Part shown: one piece after another, positions 7,862 through 15,906 of the stretch
Numbering within the stretch: position 1 is the stretch's first letter
Layout of the letters: every line of letters starts with the position of its first letter
Assembly: GCF_016907475.1 (NCBI RefSeq)
Contig: NZ_JAFBCA010000001.1
Span: 1,302,001 to 1,366,000, forward strand
Direction: 5' to 3'
Source of the DNA: Nocardioides cavernae
GTDB lineage: Bacteria; Actinomycetota; Actinomycetes; Propionibacteriales; Nocardioidaceae
DNA length: 64,000 bases
Made by a program: the position numbers and the translations under genes
Notes under the pieces: model-generated
What the model saw: only the letters and a program-made list of their open reading frames with translations
Told to the model about the DNA's origin: nothing
Databases searched by the model: none

Positions 7862-9870
7862 ACACGAGCACCAGCCAGACCACGACAGAAGCCCCGGCCA
7901 AGGACGGCCAGCTCAAGGAGACCGAGCGCGTCCAGACCGGACCGGGTGGTCCCGGCCGCGGCCCGATGGGCGGCGGCATGATCGGGCAGAAGGCCGACAC
8001 GTTCTGGCCCTCGCTCAAGCGGCTGCTCGCCCGGCTGCACCCGGAGCGCCACAAGGCGTACGCCGTCCTGGTGCTGACGCTGCTCAGCGTCATCGCCACC
8101 GCCGTCGGTCCGTGGATCCTCGGCCGGGCGACCGACCTGATCTTCGCGGGGCTGATCGGCCGGGACGTGCTCGCGACCGGAGCGACTCAGGAGCAGGCCA
8201 TCGAGGCGCTGCGCGCCCGTGGCGAGGACAACCAGGCTGACATGCTCGCGTCGATGGACCTCACCGACGGCGTCGACTTCTCGGCTGTCGCCGACGTCCT
8301 GCTGGTCGTGCTGGCCGTGTACGTCGCCGCGTCGCTGCTGGCGTGGCTCGGCGGCTACCTCCTCAACGACGTCGTGCAGGGCACCGTCCTGCGGATGCGG
8401 TCCGAGGTCGAGGACAAGGTGCACCGGCTGCCGCTGGGCTACTTCGACAAGCAGCCGCGCGGCGAGCTGCTCAGCCGCGTCACCAACGACATCGACAACG
8501 TCAGCCAGACCCTGCAGCAGACGATGAGCCAGATGCTCAACTCGCTGCTCACCGTCTTCGCGGTGCTGGCGATGATGTTCTGGATCTCGCCGCTGCTGGC
8601 GGCGGTCGCGCTGGTCTCGGTGCCGATCGCGATGTTCATCACCGGTGCGGTGATGAAGCGCTCGCAGGGGATGTTCATCCAGCAGTGGCGGCGCACGGGC
8701 ACCCTCAACGCCCACATCGAGGAGACCTTCTCCGGGCACGCGATCGTCAAGGTCTTCGGCCGGCAGCACGAGGCCGAGCGGGTGTTCGCCGAGCAGAACG
8801 ACGACCTCTACCAGGCGTCGTACGGCGCTCAGTTCGTCAGCGGCCTGATCATGCCGATCATGATGTTCGTCGGGAACCTGAACTACGTCGTCATCGCCGT
8901 CCTCGGCGGTCTCCGGGTCGCCAGCGGGACGATGTCGCTCGGTGACGTGCAGGCCTTCATCCAGTACTCGCGCCAGTTCACCCAGCCCTTGACGCAGGTG
9001 GCCTCGATGCTCAACCTGCTGCAGTCGGGCGTCGCGTCCGCGGAGCGCGTCTTCGAGCTGCTCGACGCCGAGGAGGAGTCGGCCGACGCGACCGGCCGCC
9101 CGGCCTCTGCCGCGGATGCTCGGGGCGAGGTGCGCTTCGACGACGTGTCGTTCGCCTACGACCCGGAGCGGCCGCTCATCGAGCACCTGTCGCTCGTGGC
9201 CGAACCCGGCCACACGGTCGCGATCGTCGGCCCGACGGGCGCGGGCAAGACGACGATGGTCAACCTGGTGATGCGCTTCTACGACCCGCAGTCGGGCCGC
9301 ATCCTCATCGACGGCGTCGACATCACCTCGATCCCGCGCGGCGTGCTGCGCGGCCGGATCGGGATGGTGCTCCAGGACACCTGGCTCTTCGCCGGCACGA
9401 TCCGCGACAACATCGCCTACGGCCGGCCCGACGCCTCCGAGGAGCAGATCCTCGAGGCAGCGAGGGCCACCTTCGTCGACCGCTTCGTGCACTCGCTGCC
9501 CGACGGCTACGACACCGTCATCGACGAGGACGGCTCGAACCTGTCGGCGGGCGAGCGCCAGCTGGTGACGATCGCGCGCGCCTTCCTGTCCGACCCGGCG
9601 CTGCTGATCCTCGACGAGGCCACCTCGTCGGTCGACACCCGCACCGAGCTGCTGCTCCAGCAGGCGATGGCGGCGCTGCGCTCGGACCGGACGTCGTTCG
9701 TGATCGCGCACCGCCTCTCCACGATCCGCGACGCCGACCTGATCCTCGTCATGGAGGACGGCTCGATCGTCGAGCAGGGCTCGCACGAGCAGCTGCTCGA
9801 GGTGGACGGCGCCTACGCCCGGCTCTACCGCTCGCAGTTCGAGGCGGCCGTCGAGGACGTCGTGGTCTGA
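7858..9870 (+). CDS. ABC exporter half-transporter, catalytic-site subunit
   Basis: Partner of the preceding gene; 670 residues with a Gly/Pro-rich N-terminal extension, six membrane helices and a nucleotide-binding domain. Walker A 'GPTGAGKTT' is near residue 460, Walker B 'LLILDEATSSVD' carries the catalytic Glu, and the switch His is present in 'VIAHRLST'. Its own signature is the altered 'LSAGE', which pairs with the degenerate Walker site of the partner. The motif complement therefore fits an asymmetric heterodimer with one hydrolytic site. Start ATG overlaps the upstream stop. The operon ends here; a structured intergenic region of about 700 bases follows. Confidence 0.93.
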   Translation: MNTSTSQTTTEAPAKDGQLKETERVQTGPGGPGRGPMGGGMIGQKADTFWPSLKRLLARLHPERHKAYAVLVLTLLSVIATAVGPWILGRATDLIFAGLIGRDVLATGATQEQAIEALRARGEDNQADMLASMDLTDGVDFSAVADVLLVVLAVYVAASLLAWLGGYLLNDVVQGTVLRMRSEVEDKVHRLPLGYFDKQPRGELLSRVTNDIDNVSQTLQQTMSQMLNSLLTVFAVLAMMFWISPLLAAVALVSVPIAMFITGAVMKRSQGMFIQQWRRTGTLNAHIEETFSGHAIVKVFGRQHEAERVFAEQNDDLYQASYGAQFVSGLIMPIMMFVGNLNYVVIAVLGGLRVASGTMSLGDVQAFIQYSRQFTQPLTQVASMLNLLQSGVASAERVFELLDAEEESADATGRPASAADARGEVRFDDVSFAYDPERPLIEHLSLVAEPGHTVAIVGPTGAGKTTMVNLVMRFYDPQSGRILIDGVDITSIPRGVLRGRIGMVLQDTWLFAGTIRDNIAYGRPDASEEQILEAARATFVDRFVHSLPDGYDTVIDEDGSNLSAGERQLVTIARAFLSDPALLILDEATSSVDTRTELLLQQAMAALRSDRTSFVIAHRLSTIRDADLILVMEDGSIVEQGSHEQLLEVDGAYARLYRSQFEAAVEDVVV

Positions 9871-9908
9871 GGTCCGGCGTCCGCTGTCCAGTGATCGGTG
9901 CCCTCGAT

Positions 9909-10034
9909 GGTGGCGGCACATTGCAGTCGGGGAGGCCCGGTAACTGCGATGTGCCGCCACCCCGGTGCGACGGGTGGTGGGGGTGGCGGCACATTGCACG
10001 CTGGCGGTGCATCGGGGTGCGAGGTGCCGCCACC
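9909..10034. repeat. four-copy inverted repeat after the ABC operon
   Basis: GGTGGCGGCACATTGCA occurs at 9909-9925 and again at 9982-9998. Inverted near-copies end at 9961 (one mismatch over 19 bases) and at 10034 (two mismatches over 17). The order is forward, reverse, forward, reverse, giving two tandem hairpins about 73 bp apart. No T-tract follows. This accounts for most of the first 160 bases of the gap between the ABC operon and the efflux leader. Confidence 0.8.
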
Positions 10035-10059
10035 GTCCGAGGTTCGGTCGCTTAATCCA

Positions 10060-10088
10060 TTGAGCACCTCCGCGCTCCGACGTACGGT
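10060..10088 (+). promoter_or_regulatory. promoter of the efflux-pump leader
   Basis: TTGAGC at 10060-10065 and TACGGT at 10083-10088 with a 17-base spacer, a good sigma-70-class match. Predicted start is near 10095, eight bases before the extended Shine-Dalgarno of the short ORF. Confidence 0.6.
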
Positions 10089-10119
10089 TGGGGCACACAG
10101 AAGGGAGGTGATCCGAAGA

Positions 10120-10158
10120 ATGAGTTCTTTTCGGATGAGTGAGGTGGCTGCCCGCTAA
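10120..10158 (+). CDS. 12-residue leader peptide with extended Shine-Dalgarno
   Basis: ATG at 10120 opens a 12-codon frame (MSSFRMSEVAAR) ending in TAA. It is preceded at 10103-10114 by GGGAGGTGATCC, a 12-base complement of the 16S rRNA 3' end, far longer than a usual ribosome binding site. Its stop codon lies in the loop of a perfect seven-pair hairpin (10146-10152 with 10159-10165). It sits just downstream of a good promoter and about 410 bases before the efflux-pump start. That suggests a regulatory uORF or ribosome-binding element. The peptide also resembles the first residues of a MerR/excisionase-type helix-turn-helix protein, so a truncated gene remnant is the alternative. Confidence 0.55.
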   Translation: MSSFRMSEVAAR

Positions 10159-10270
10159 GGCAGCCCGGTCCGCCGACAGCTGCCGGCGAATCCATCGCAG
10201 CCACCCGACCCGCAGGCTCCCGGTGTCATCCCCCGGGGCCCCTCTTCGAGGGGCAGCTGGCCTGCGGGTC
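10146..10270 (+). promoter_or_regulatory. structured leader RNA downstream of the short ORF
   Basis: Three clear stems follow one another. GGCTGCC/GGCAGCC (10146-10165) encloses the uORF stop. GACCCGCAGGC at 10207-10217 pairs perfectly with 10260-10270 (11 bp). Inside that stem lies GCCCCTC/GAGGGGC (10238-10254). The stretch from 10271 to about 10490 shows no gene. Together with the uORF this resembles a translation-dependent attenuator for the downstream pump; no known riboswitch class was recognised. Confidence 0.5.
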
Positions 10271-10531
10271 GCTGCATTTCCCGGCTCCGCCCGCACACTC
10301 TCTCGGCCCGCGTCTGGCGACCGCCGACACGCCCGGGATGCCCGTTGCGTCTCCCAGCGACTCACTGTCCAGTGGCCGTCCGGCTCCGCGCGTGAGCGTC
10401 ACGCGGACCGGCGTCTGTGAGTACGCCTTCGCATGACGCCGTCGTACGCCTGAGCGGGGGAGCCCCCGGGTGATCCAGGTCTCGTCGCCGCCGGATGGCG
10501 GAACAAACTCTGCGCACGTATGGTTGTGGTG

Positions 10532-10544
10532 AGCAACTATTGCT
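10532..10544 (+). promoter_or_regulatory. putative MarR-type operator before the efflux gene
   Basis: AGCAACTATTGCT is a perfect 5-bp inverted repeat with a three-base centre, 25 bases before the pump's GTG. MarR proteins typically bind AT-richer palindromes like this, and a marR gene is the second gene of the operon. Direct evidence is only the palindrome and its position. Confidence 0.45.
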
Positions 10545-10569
10545 GATCGCAACCGAACGAAGGACTGCA

Positions 10570-12156
10570 GTGACCCAGGCTCCCCCCGTGACCGCCGAGC
10601 AGAGCGGCGAGATGACGCACCGCCAGGTGCTCGAGGCCCTCAGCGGCCTCCTCCTCGCGATGTTCGTCGCGATGCTGTCCAGCACGATCGTCAGCAACGC
10701 GCTGCCGACCATCGTCGACGACCTGCAGGGCAGCCAGACCGGCTACACCTGGGTCGTCGTCGCCACCATGCTCGCGATGACCGCGACCACGCCGATCTGG
10801 GGCAAGTTCGCCGACCTCTTCGACAAGAAGCTGCTCGTGCAGACGGCCCTGATCATCTTCTCGATCGGCTCGCTCATCGCCGGCTTCGCGCCGTCGATGG
10901 AGGTGCTGATCGGGGCCCGCGTCGTGCAGGGCCTCGGCGTCGGCGGCCTGACGGCGCTCGTCCAGGTCGTCATCGCCTCGATGGTCTCCCCGCGGGAGCG
11001 CGGCCGCTACAGCGGCTACATCGGCGCCGTCTTCGCGCTCGCCACGGTCAGCGGACCGCTCGTCGGTGGCGTCCTCGTGGACACCGTCGGCTGGCGCTGG
11101 TGCTTCTTCGCCGGTCTCCCGGTCGCGGCCCTCGCCTTCGTCGTGCTGCAGAAGACGCTGCGCCTCCCGGTGGTGAAGCGCGATGACGTCTCGATCGACT
11201 ACCTCGGCGCCTTCCTGCTCGTCGGCGGCGTCTCGATCCTGCTGGTCTGGGTCTCGCTCGGCGGCCAGAACTTCGAGTGGGTCTCCTGGACCAGCGCGCT
11301 GCTCGTCGTCGGCGCCGTCGCCGTCGTCGGTGCGGCCATCCACGTCGAGGCCAACGTCGCCAAGGACCCGGTCATCCCGCTGCGCCTGTTCAAGGACCGC
11401 ACCCTCACCCTCGCCACGGTCGCCTCGGTGCTCATCGGTGTGGCGATGTTCGGCTCGACGGTCTACCTGAGCCTCTACTTCCAGCGCGCCAAGGACATGA
11501 GCCCCACCGAGGCCGGCCTGATGTCGATCTGCATGGTGGGCGGCCTGCTCGTCTCGAGCATCGTCAGCGGCCGGGTCATCTCCAACACGGGTGTCTGGAA
11601 GCGCTGGCTCGTCGGCGGCATGGTCGCCGTCATCGCCGGCATCGCGCTGCTGTCCACGATCGACGCGGGCACCCCGCTGTGGCACACCGGCATCTTCATG
11701 GCCGTCCTCGGCCTCGGCCTCGGCGCCACGATGCAGAACCTCGTCCTCGCCGTGCAGAACACCATCGCCCTGTCCGACATGGGCGCGGGCTCCTCGGTCG
11801 TCGCGTTCTTCCGGTCCCTCGGCGGCTCGGTCGGCATCGCCGCCCTGGGTGCCGTGCTGGCCCACCAGGTCGCCGACGCGGTCCAGTCCGGCCTGACGAA
11901 GCTGCTGACGATCCACCCGGAGTACGCCTCGGCCGTCTCCCACGACACCGGCGGCATCCCGGACGTGTCCGGCATGCCGGCGCCGGTCCGGGCGATCTTC
12001 GAGAGCGCCTTCGGCGACGCGACCGGTCACATCTTCCTGGTGGCCCTGCCGTTCGCGGTGGGCGCGCTGATCGCCGTCCTGTTCATCAAGGAGGTGCCCC
12101 TGCGCACGTCGGTGAAGCGCGAGGACGAGCTCATGGCGGAGGCCACGCAGGCATGA
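10570..12156 (+). CDS. DHA2 (EmrB/QacA) family MFS drug exporter, 14 TM
   Basis: Proton-driven multidrug exporter of 528 residues in the cytoplasmic membrane. The first helix carries 'LLLAMFVAMLSSTIVSNALP', the DHA2 hallmark; motif A follows as 'PIWGKFADLFDKK', and 'GARVVQGLGVGGL' and 'GPLVGGVLVDTVGWRWCF' (motif C region) come next. About 14 hydrophobic segments are visible. The GTG at 10570 is preferred to an upstream ATG at 10495 because GAAGGA lies just before it and the upstream stretch overlaps the MarR-type palindrome. The stop overlaps the next start (ATGA), so pump and MarR regulator are one transcript. The substrate is not predictable. Confidence 0.9.
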   Translation: MTQAPPVTAEQSGEMTHRQVLEALSGLLLAMFVAMLSSTIVSNALPTIVDDLQGSQTGYTWVVVATMLAMTATTPIWGKFADLFDKKLLVQTALIIFSIGSLIAGFAPSMEVLIGARVVQGLGVGGLTALVQVVIASMVSPRERGRYSGYIGAVFALATVSGPLVGGVLVDTVGWRWCFFAGLPVAALAFVVLQKTLRLPVVKRDDVSIDYLGAFLLVGGVSILLVWVSLGGQNFEWVSWTSALLVVGAVAVVGAAIHVEANVAKDPVIPLRLFKDRTLTLATVASVLIGVAMFGSTVYLSLYFQRAKDMSPTEAGLMSICMVGGLLVSSIVSGRVISNTGVWKRWLVGGMVAVIAGIALLSTIDAGTPLWHTGIFMAVLGLGLGATMQNLVLAVQNTIALSDMGAGSSVVAFFRSLGGSVGIAALGAVLAHQVADAVQSGLTKLLTIHPEYASAVSHDTGGIPDVSGMPAPVRAIFESAFGDATGHIFLVALPFAVGALIAVLFIKEVPLRTSVKREDELMAEATQA

Positions 12157-12611
12157 TCTCCTCCGTGACCACCACGAGGTACGACGACCTGCGCCGCATC
12201 GAGGCCGAGGTCGGGACGCTGATCCGCCGCGTCAAGCGGGTCATGGGGGAGCGGGCCCGAGAGGTCCACCCCGACCTGCACCCGATGACGTACTTCATCC
12301 TCACCCACCTGGCGCAGCACGGTCCGCTGCGCGCCGCTGACCTGTCCGACGCGTTCGGCATGGACAAGGGCGGCGTCAGCCGGCAGGTGCAGACGCTGGT
12401 CGACCTCGGTCTCGTCGAGCGCCGACCCGCAGCCGAGGACCGTCGCGCCATCCTGCTGGACGCCAGCGACGAGGGCCGCAGCCGGCTGGAGGCGATGACC
12501 CTCAATCGCAGCAACAGGTTCGACGAGCGGCTCTCAGCCTGGAGCGACGAGGAGCTCGCCGGGTTCAGCGACCAGCTGGCGGCGTACAACCGCGCCCTCA
12601 GCGACGACTGA
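12153..12611 (+). CDS. MarR-family transcriptional regulator
   Basis: A winged-helix regulator of 152 residues. The DNA-binding part is 'GPLRAADLSDAFGMDKGGVSRQVQTLVDLGLVERR' by position (residues ~55-90), followed by the wing 'AEDRRAILLDASDEG' with the Asp-Arg pair typical of MarR. Flanking helices make the dimer. It is translationally coupled to the efflux gene, so it most probably represses its own operon and is released by a pump substrate. The palindrome at 10532-10544 is a candidate operator. Regulators placed downstream of their pump are common in actinobacteria. Confidence 0.9.
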   Translation: MISSVTTTRYDDLRRIEAEVGTLIRRVKRVMGERAREVHPDLHPMTYFILTHLAQHGPLRAADLSDAFGMDKGGVSRQVQTLVDLGLVERRPAAEDRRAILLDASDEGRSRLEAMTLNRSNRFDERLSAWSDEELAGFSDQLAAYNRALSDD

Positions 12612-12624
12612 CCAGGGACAATCC

Positions 12625-12693
12625 GCCTCCGGCGCCTGCGTCATACGGACCCGCACCCATGGGTGGCGATTCGTATGACGCAGCACCGGAGGC
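12625..12693. repeat. compound palindrome between convergent marR and GH13 genes
   Basis: GCCTCCGG...CTGCGTCATACG (12625-12647) pairs with CGTATGACGCAG...CCGGAGGC (12672-12693) with a small bulge, and the perfect palindrome CACCCATGGGTG sits in the centre (12654-12665). It lies between two convergent stops, so a bidirectional transcription end is plausible, although no T-tract is present. Confidence 0.75.
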
Positions 12694-12717
12694 AGCGTCG
12701 TCCTCAGATGCAGGCGA

Positions 12718-14310
12718 TCAGCGCAGCCAGGCCGCGGTGTCGCCCGGCAGCTTGCCGCCGTCGACCGGCCCGCTGGCCAGCAGCAGCTCGCCCGCGGGGA
12801 GCTCGACCGCGGCCTCGCCGCAGTTGAGCACGACCGTGACGGGGCCGCGTCGGAACGCCATCACGTCGGTGCCGAGGTCGAGCAGCTCGACCTCCTCGCC
12901 GGCGGTCCAGGCGAACTCGCGCCGGGCCCCGAGCGCGGCGCGGTAGAACTCGAGCGTCGAGCCCTCGGCCCCGGTCTGGGCGTCGACGGTGAGCGAGGCC
13001 CAGTCGGCCGGCTGCGGGATCCACGGCTGGCCGTCGCCCGGCCCGAAGGCGTACGGCGCCTCGCCGCCGCCCCACGGGATCGGGACGCGGCAGCCGTCGC
13101 GGCCGACCTCGCCGGTGCGGAGGTACGACGGGTCCTGGCGGTCCTCCGGGGCGACGTCGACCTGCTCGAGGCCGAGCTCCTCGCCCTGGTAGAGGTAGCT
13201 GGAGCCGGGGAGCGCGAGCATCGCGAGCGTCGCGGCGCGGCCGCGGGCGAGACCCTTCGCGCCGCCGCCGTAGCGGGTCACATGGCGTACGACGTCGTGG
13301 TTGCTGAGCACCCAGGTCGGCGAGGCACCGACCGGCTCGACCGCGGAAAGCGTGTCGGTGATGACGGTCGCGAAGGACTCGGCCGACCAGTCGGCGAGCA
13401 GCCAGGCGAAGTTGAACGCCTGGTCGAGCTCGTCGGGTCGCACGAACGCTGCCATCGACTCGGGGGTCTGGGTCCAGGCCTCGGCCACGGCCATCCGGTC
13501 CGGGCCCGCCTCGTCCAGGACGCGGTGCCACGCGCGGTAGACGTCGTGGACCTCCGGCTGGTCCCACATGGGCTCGTCCTTGAGGTCGCGCGAGACCATC
13601 GAGTGGTCGGTGTTGACCTGGCCGGAGCTGGCCCGGCCGCCCTCGGCGACCACCTGGTCGCGCAGGCTGGCCTCCTTGAACAGGCCGTGCGCCACGTCCA
13701 CGCGGAACCCGTCGACGCCTCGGTCGAGCCAGAAGCGCAGGACGTCCTCGAACATCGCCGGCACCTCGGGGTTGCGCCAGTCGAGGTCAGGCTGCGTGGA
13801 GTCGAAGAGGTGGAGGTACCACTGGCCGTCGTCGACCTGCGTCCACGCCGGGCCGCCGAAGACCGACTCCCAGTTGTTGGGCGGGGTGCCGTCCACGTCG
13901 TCCCGGAACAGGTAGCGGCCGCGCTCCGGGCTGCCCGGACCGGCGGCCAGGGCCGCCTGGAACCACTCGTGCTGGTCGGACGTGTGGTTGGGCACCAGGT
14001 CGACCACGACGCGCAGGCCGAGCTCGTGGGCGCGCGCGACCAGGTCGTCGGCGTCGGACAGCGAGCCGAAGAGCGGGTCGACGTCGCGGTAGTCGGCGAC
14101 GTCGTAGCCGTGGTCGTGCTGCGGCGAGGTGTAGAACGGCGTGATCCACAGGGCGTCGACGCCCAGGTCGGCGAGGTGCGGCAGGCGCGAGGTGATGCCC
14201 GGCAGGTCGCCGATGCCGTCGCCGTCGCTGTCGGCGAAGCTCCGGACGTAGACCTGGTAGATGACCGCGTTGCGCCACCAGTAGGTCTTTGGATCGTTCA
14301 AATCAGCCAT
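12718..14310 (-). CDS. GH13 alpha-glucosidase / alpha-amylase family enzyme
   Basis: Hydrolyses alpha-glucosidic bonds, probably of maltose-type oligosaccharides or trehalose-related sugars, in the cytosol (no signal peptide). The 530 residues follow the oligo-1,6-glucosidase/alpha-glucosidase pattern: 'WWRNAVIYQVYVRSFADS' at the N-terminus, region I 'DLVPNHTS' near 104-111, region II 'GFRVDVAHG' with nucleophile Asp205, region III 'AVAEAW' with acid/base Glu277, and region IV 'LSNHD' with Asp339. The ATG at 14310 has GAGAGGA seven bases upstream; the ATG at 14316 is too close to it. No sugar transporter is adjacent. Confidence 0.92.
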   Translation of the reverse strand: MADLNDPKTYWWRNAVIYQVYVRSFADSDGDGIGDLPGITSRLPHLADLGVDALWITPFYTSPQHDHGYDVADYRDVDPLFGSLSDADDLVARAHELGLRVVVDLVPNHTSDQHEWFQAALAAGPGSPERGRYLFRDDVDGTPPNNWESVFGGPAWTQVDDGQWYLHLFDSTQPDLDWRNPEVPAMFEDVLRFWLDRGVDGFRVDVAHGLFKEASLRDQVVAEGGRASSGQVNTDHSMVSRDLKDEPMWDQPEVHDVYRAWHRVLDEAGPDRMAVAEAWTQTPESMAAFVRPDELDQAFNFAWLLADWSAESFATVITDTLSAVEPVGASPTWVLSNHDVVRHVTRYGGGAKGLARGRAATLAMLALPGSSYLYQGEELGLEQVDVAPEDRQDPSYLRTGEVGRDGCRVPIPWGGGEAPYAFGPGDGQPWIPQPADWASLTVDAQTGAEGSTLEFYRAALGARREFAWTAGEEVELLDLGTDVMAFRRGPVTVVLNCGEAAVELPAGELLLASGPVDGGKLPGDTAAWLR

Positions 14311-14343
14311 GGCCATATCCTCTCAAACCGCCGGCGGGGCCGG

Positions 14344-15135
14344 TCAATCCGAGGACGGGGCACGGCCGCCGAACAGCGCCGGGTCGACGGCGATCCAGGT
14401 GTGCTCGGCAGTGGCCACGACGCGGCCGTCGGCGTCGTACAGCGTCGAGGCGGTGAAGGTCTTGCGCCCGTCCCGGCCGCGGCCCTCGCCGACCACGACG
14501 TGCGGCTCGCCGATCACCGGCAGGTCGTCGATGCGCGCGGTCATCCGCCCGAGCACCATGAGCCGCTCCGTCAGGTCGCCCGCCCAGCCGCCGATGCAGT
14601 CGAGCGCCGCCCAGGTGACGGCGACCGACGCGCGTGGGTGCTCGTCGACGTAGGTGTGCCAGTCCTCGTGGAGGCTCGGGTGCGGCGTCCAGGGTGCTGC
14701 GACGCGCTCGCCGTCGGCGCCCTCGCCGACCGGGCCGGGAAAGATCCGCAGGCCGTCGGCCTCCTCGCGCGCCGTGCCGCACGCGAAGCAGGTGGGGAAG
14801 GGGTGGAACGTGTGGCCCGGGTACGACGACGAGGCGGCCGCGGCGGCGTCCGGGTCGACCGGGTCCACCTCGGCGAGCGCCCGGTCGACGCGGTGCGCCG
14901 TGGCGATCGGAGCGCCGCCGAACGACGCGGTCGTGACGCCGGCCTCGGCGGTGACGTCGAGCGGGGTGTCGAGCGGCGGCGGCTGGCGCAGCGACACCTC
15001 GATCGGCGGCCAGCTGCCGCAGTGGTCGTCCGGCGCGTCGGCGTCGTCGAGGGCGGCCAGCGCGCCGGCGGTCCAGCCACCGTTGCCGGAGTCGGGAGGT
15101 CCGCAGAAGCGTCGGGGCACGATGAGCTCGGTCAC
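14344..15135 (-). CDS. hotdog-fold thioesterase-like protein
   Basis: A 263-residue protein that appears to contain a hotdog domain of the PaaI/acyl-CoA thioesterase kind. 'RRFCGPPDSGNGGWTAGALA' at the N-terminus matches the substrate-entry helix seen in actinobacterial members. A central Pro/Cys segment 'HTFHPFPTCFACGTAR' (about residues 110-125) has a CxxC that could bind metal. The C-terminal part ends in beta-strand-like 'TASTLYDADGRVVATAEHTWIAV'. The GTG at 15135 is favoured over upstream starts because it lies six bases after GACAGT and does not collide with the divergent ideR promoter. Its acyl substrate is not known. Confidence 0.6.
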   Translation of the reverse strand: MTELIVPRRFCGPPDSGNGGWTAGALAALDDADAPDDHCGSWPPIEVSLRQPPPLDTPLDVTAEAGVTTASFGGAPIATAHRVDRALAEVDPVDPDAAAAASSSYPGHTFHPFPTCFACGTAREEADGLRIFPGPVGEGADGERVAAPWTPHPSLHEDWHTYVDEHPRASVAVTWAALDCIGGWAGDLTERLMVLGRMTARIDDLPVIGEPHVVVGEGRGRDGRKTFTASTLYDADGRVVATAEHTWIAVDPALFGGRAPSSD

Positions 15136-15184
15136 CGGTTCACTGTCCCACGACGCACATGCGGCTCGCAGTTGCCGGATGGGA

Positions 15185-15190
15185 CACAAT
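15185..15190 (+). promoter_or_regulatory. -10 hexamer for leaderless ideR
   Basis: CACAAT followed by a seven-base spacer and GTG at 15198. It fixes the ideR start downstream of the ATG at 15189, which overlaps the hexamer. Confidence 0.6.
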
Positions 15191-15197
15191 GACCACC

Positions 15198-15878
15198 GTG
15201 AGTGACCTGATCGACACCACCGAGATGTACCTCCGCACGATCTACGAGCTCGTGGAGGAGGGCATCGTGCCGCTGCGTGCCCGCATCGCCGAGCGGCTGC
15301 ACCAGTCGGGCCCGACGGTGTCGCAGACCGTGGCCCGGATGGAGCGCGACGGACTGCTCACCGTGCAGGGCGATCGACACCTCGAGCTCACCGGTGAGGG
15401 CCAGCTCCTGGCCACCCGCGTCATGCGCAAGCACCGGCTCGCCGAGAGGCTGCTGACCGACGTCATCGGCCTCGACTGGGAGCTCGTCCACGCCGAGGCG
15501 TGCCGCTGGGAGCACGTGATGTCGGAGACCGTCGAGCGCCGGCTCCTCGAGCTGCTCGACCACCCGACCGAGTCGCCCTACGGCAACCCCATCCCGGGGC
15601 TCGACGAGCTGGGCGACGTCGGCGGCGAGGACTTCATGGACAACGTCGAGCCGCTCTCGGGCGCCGCGGTCGCGGAGGACCAGCGGGTCCACGTCAAGCG
15701 GATCTCCGAGGAGATGCAGAAGGACGAGGAGCTGATGGGCCTGCTCCGCCGCGTCGGCGCGCTCCCCGGCAAGACCGTCACGATCGCCCGCACCGAGGAG
15801 GGCATCCTCATCGGGTCCGGCGGCGAGACCGCCGAGCTCGTCGTCGAGGCGGCCGAGCACATCTTCGTCCGGCGCTGA
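15198..15878 (+). CDS. ideR: iron-dependent repressor IdeR/DtxR
   Basis: Fe(II)-activated global repressor of iron uptake and siderophore genes. With the GTG at 15198 as start, the numbering coincides with DtxR: Met10, His79, Glu83, His98, Cys102, Glu105 and His106 are all present at those positions ('MRKHRLAE' and 'HAEACRWEH'). This supports the start choice and shows that both metal sites are intact. The HTH 'ARIAERLHQSGPTVSQTVARM' covers about 28-48, and the C-terminal SH3-like domain ends 'EAAEHIFVRR'. Length 226 aa is normal. It stands alone and is probably transcribed as a leaderless message. Confidence 0.95.
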   Translation: MSDLIDTTEMYLRTIYELVEEGIVPLRARIAERLHQSGPTVSQTVARMERDGLLTVQGDRHLELTGEGQLLATRVMRKHRLAERLLTDVIGLDWELVHAEACRWEHVMSETVERRLLELLDHPTESPYGNPIPGLDELGDVGGEDFMDNVEPLSGAAVAEDQRVHVKRISEEMQKDEELMGLLRRVGALPGKTVTIARTEEGILIGSGGETAELVVEAAEHIFVRR

Positions 15879-15906
15879 GGTCGCTGAGGTCGTCGAGGTC
15901 GTCGTC

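Noticed and set aside
10103..10114. Match to the complement of the 16S rRNA 3' end as a sign of an rRNA gene fragment
   Set aside because: Only 12 bases match and they sit at ribosome-binding-site position before an ATG; no other rRNA sequence flanks them.
15185..15197. ATG at 15189 as the ideR start
   Set aside because: It overlaps the -10 hexamer, and only the GTG at 15198 puts the metal-binding residues at the DtxR positions.
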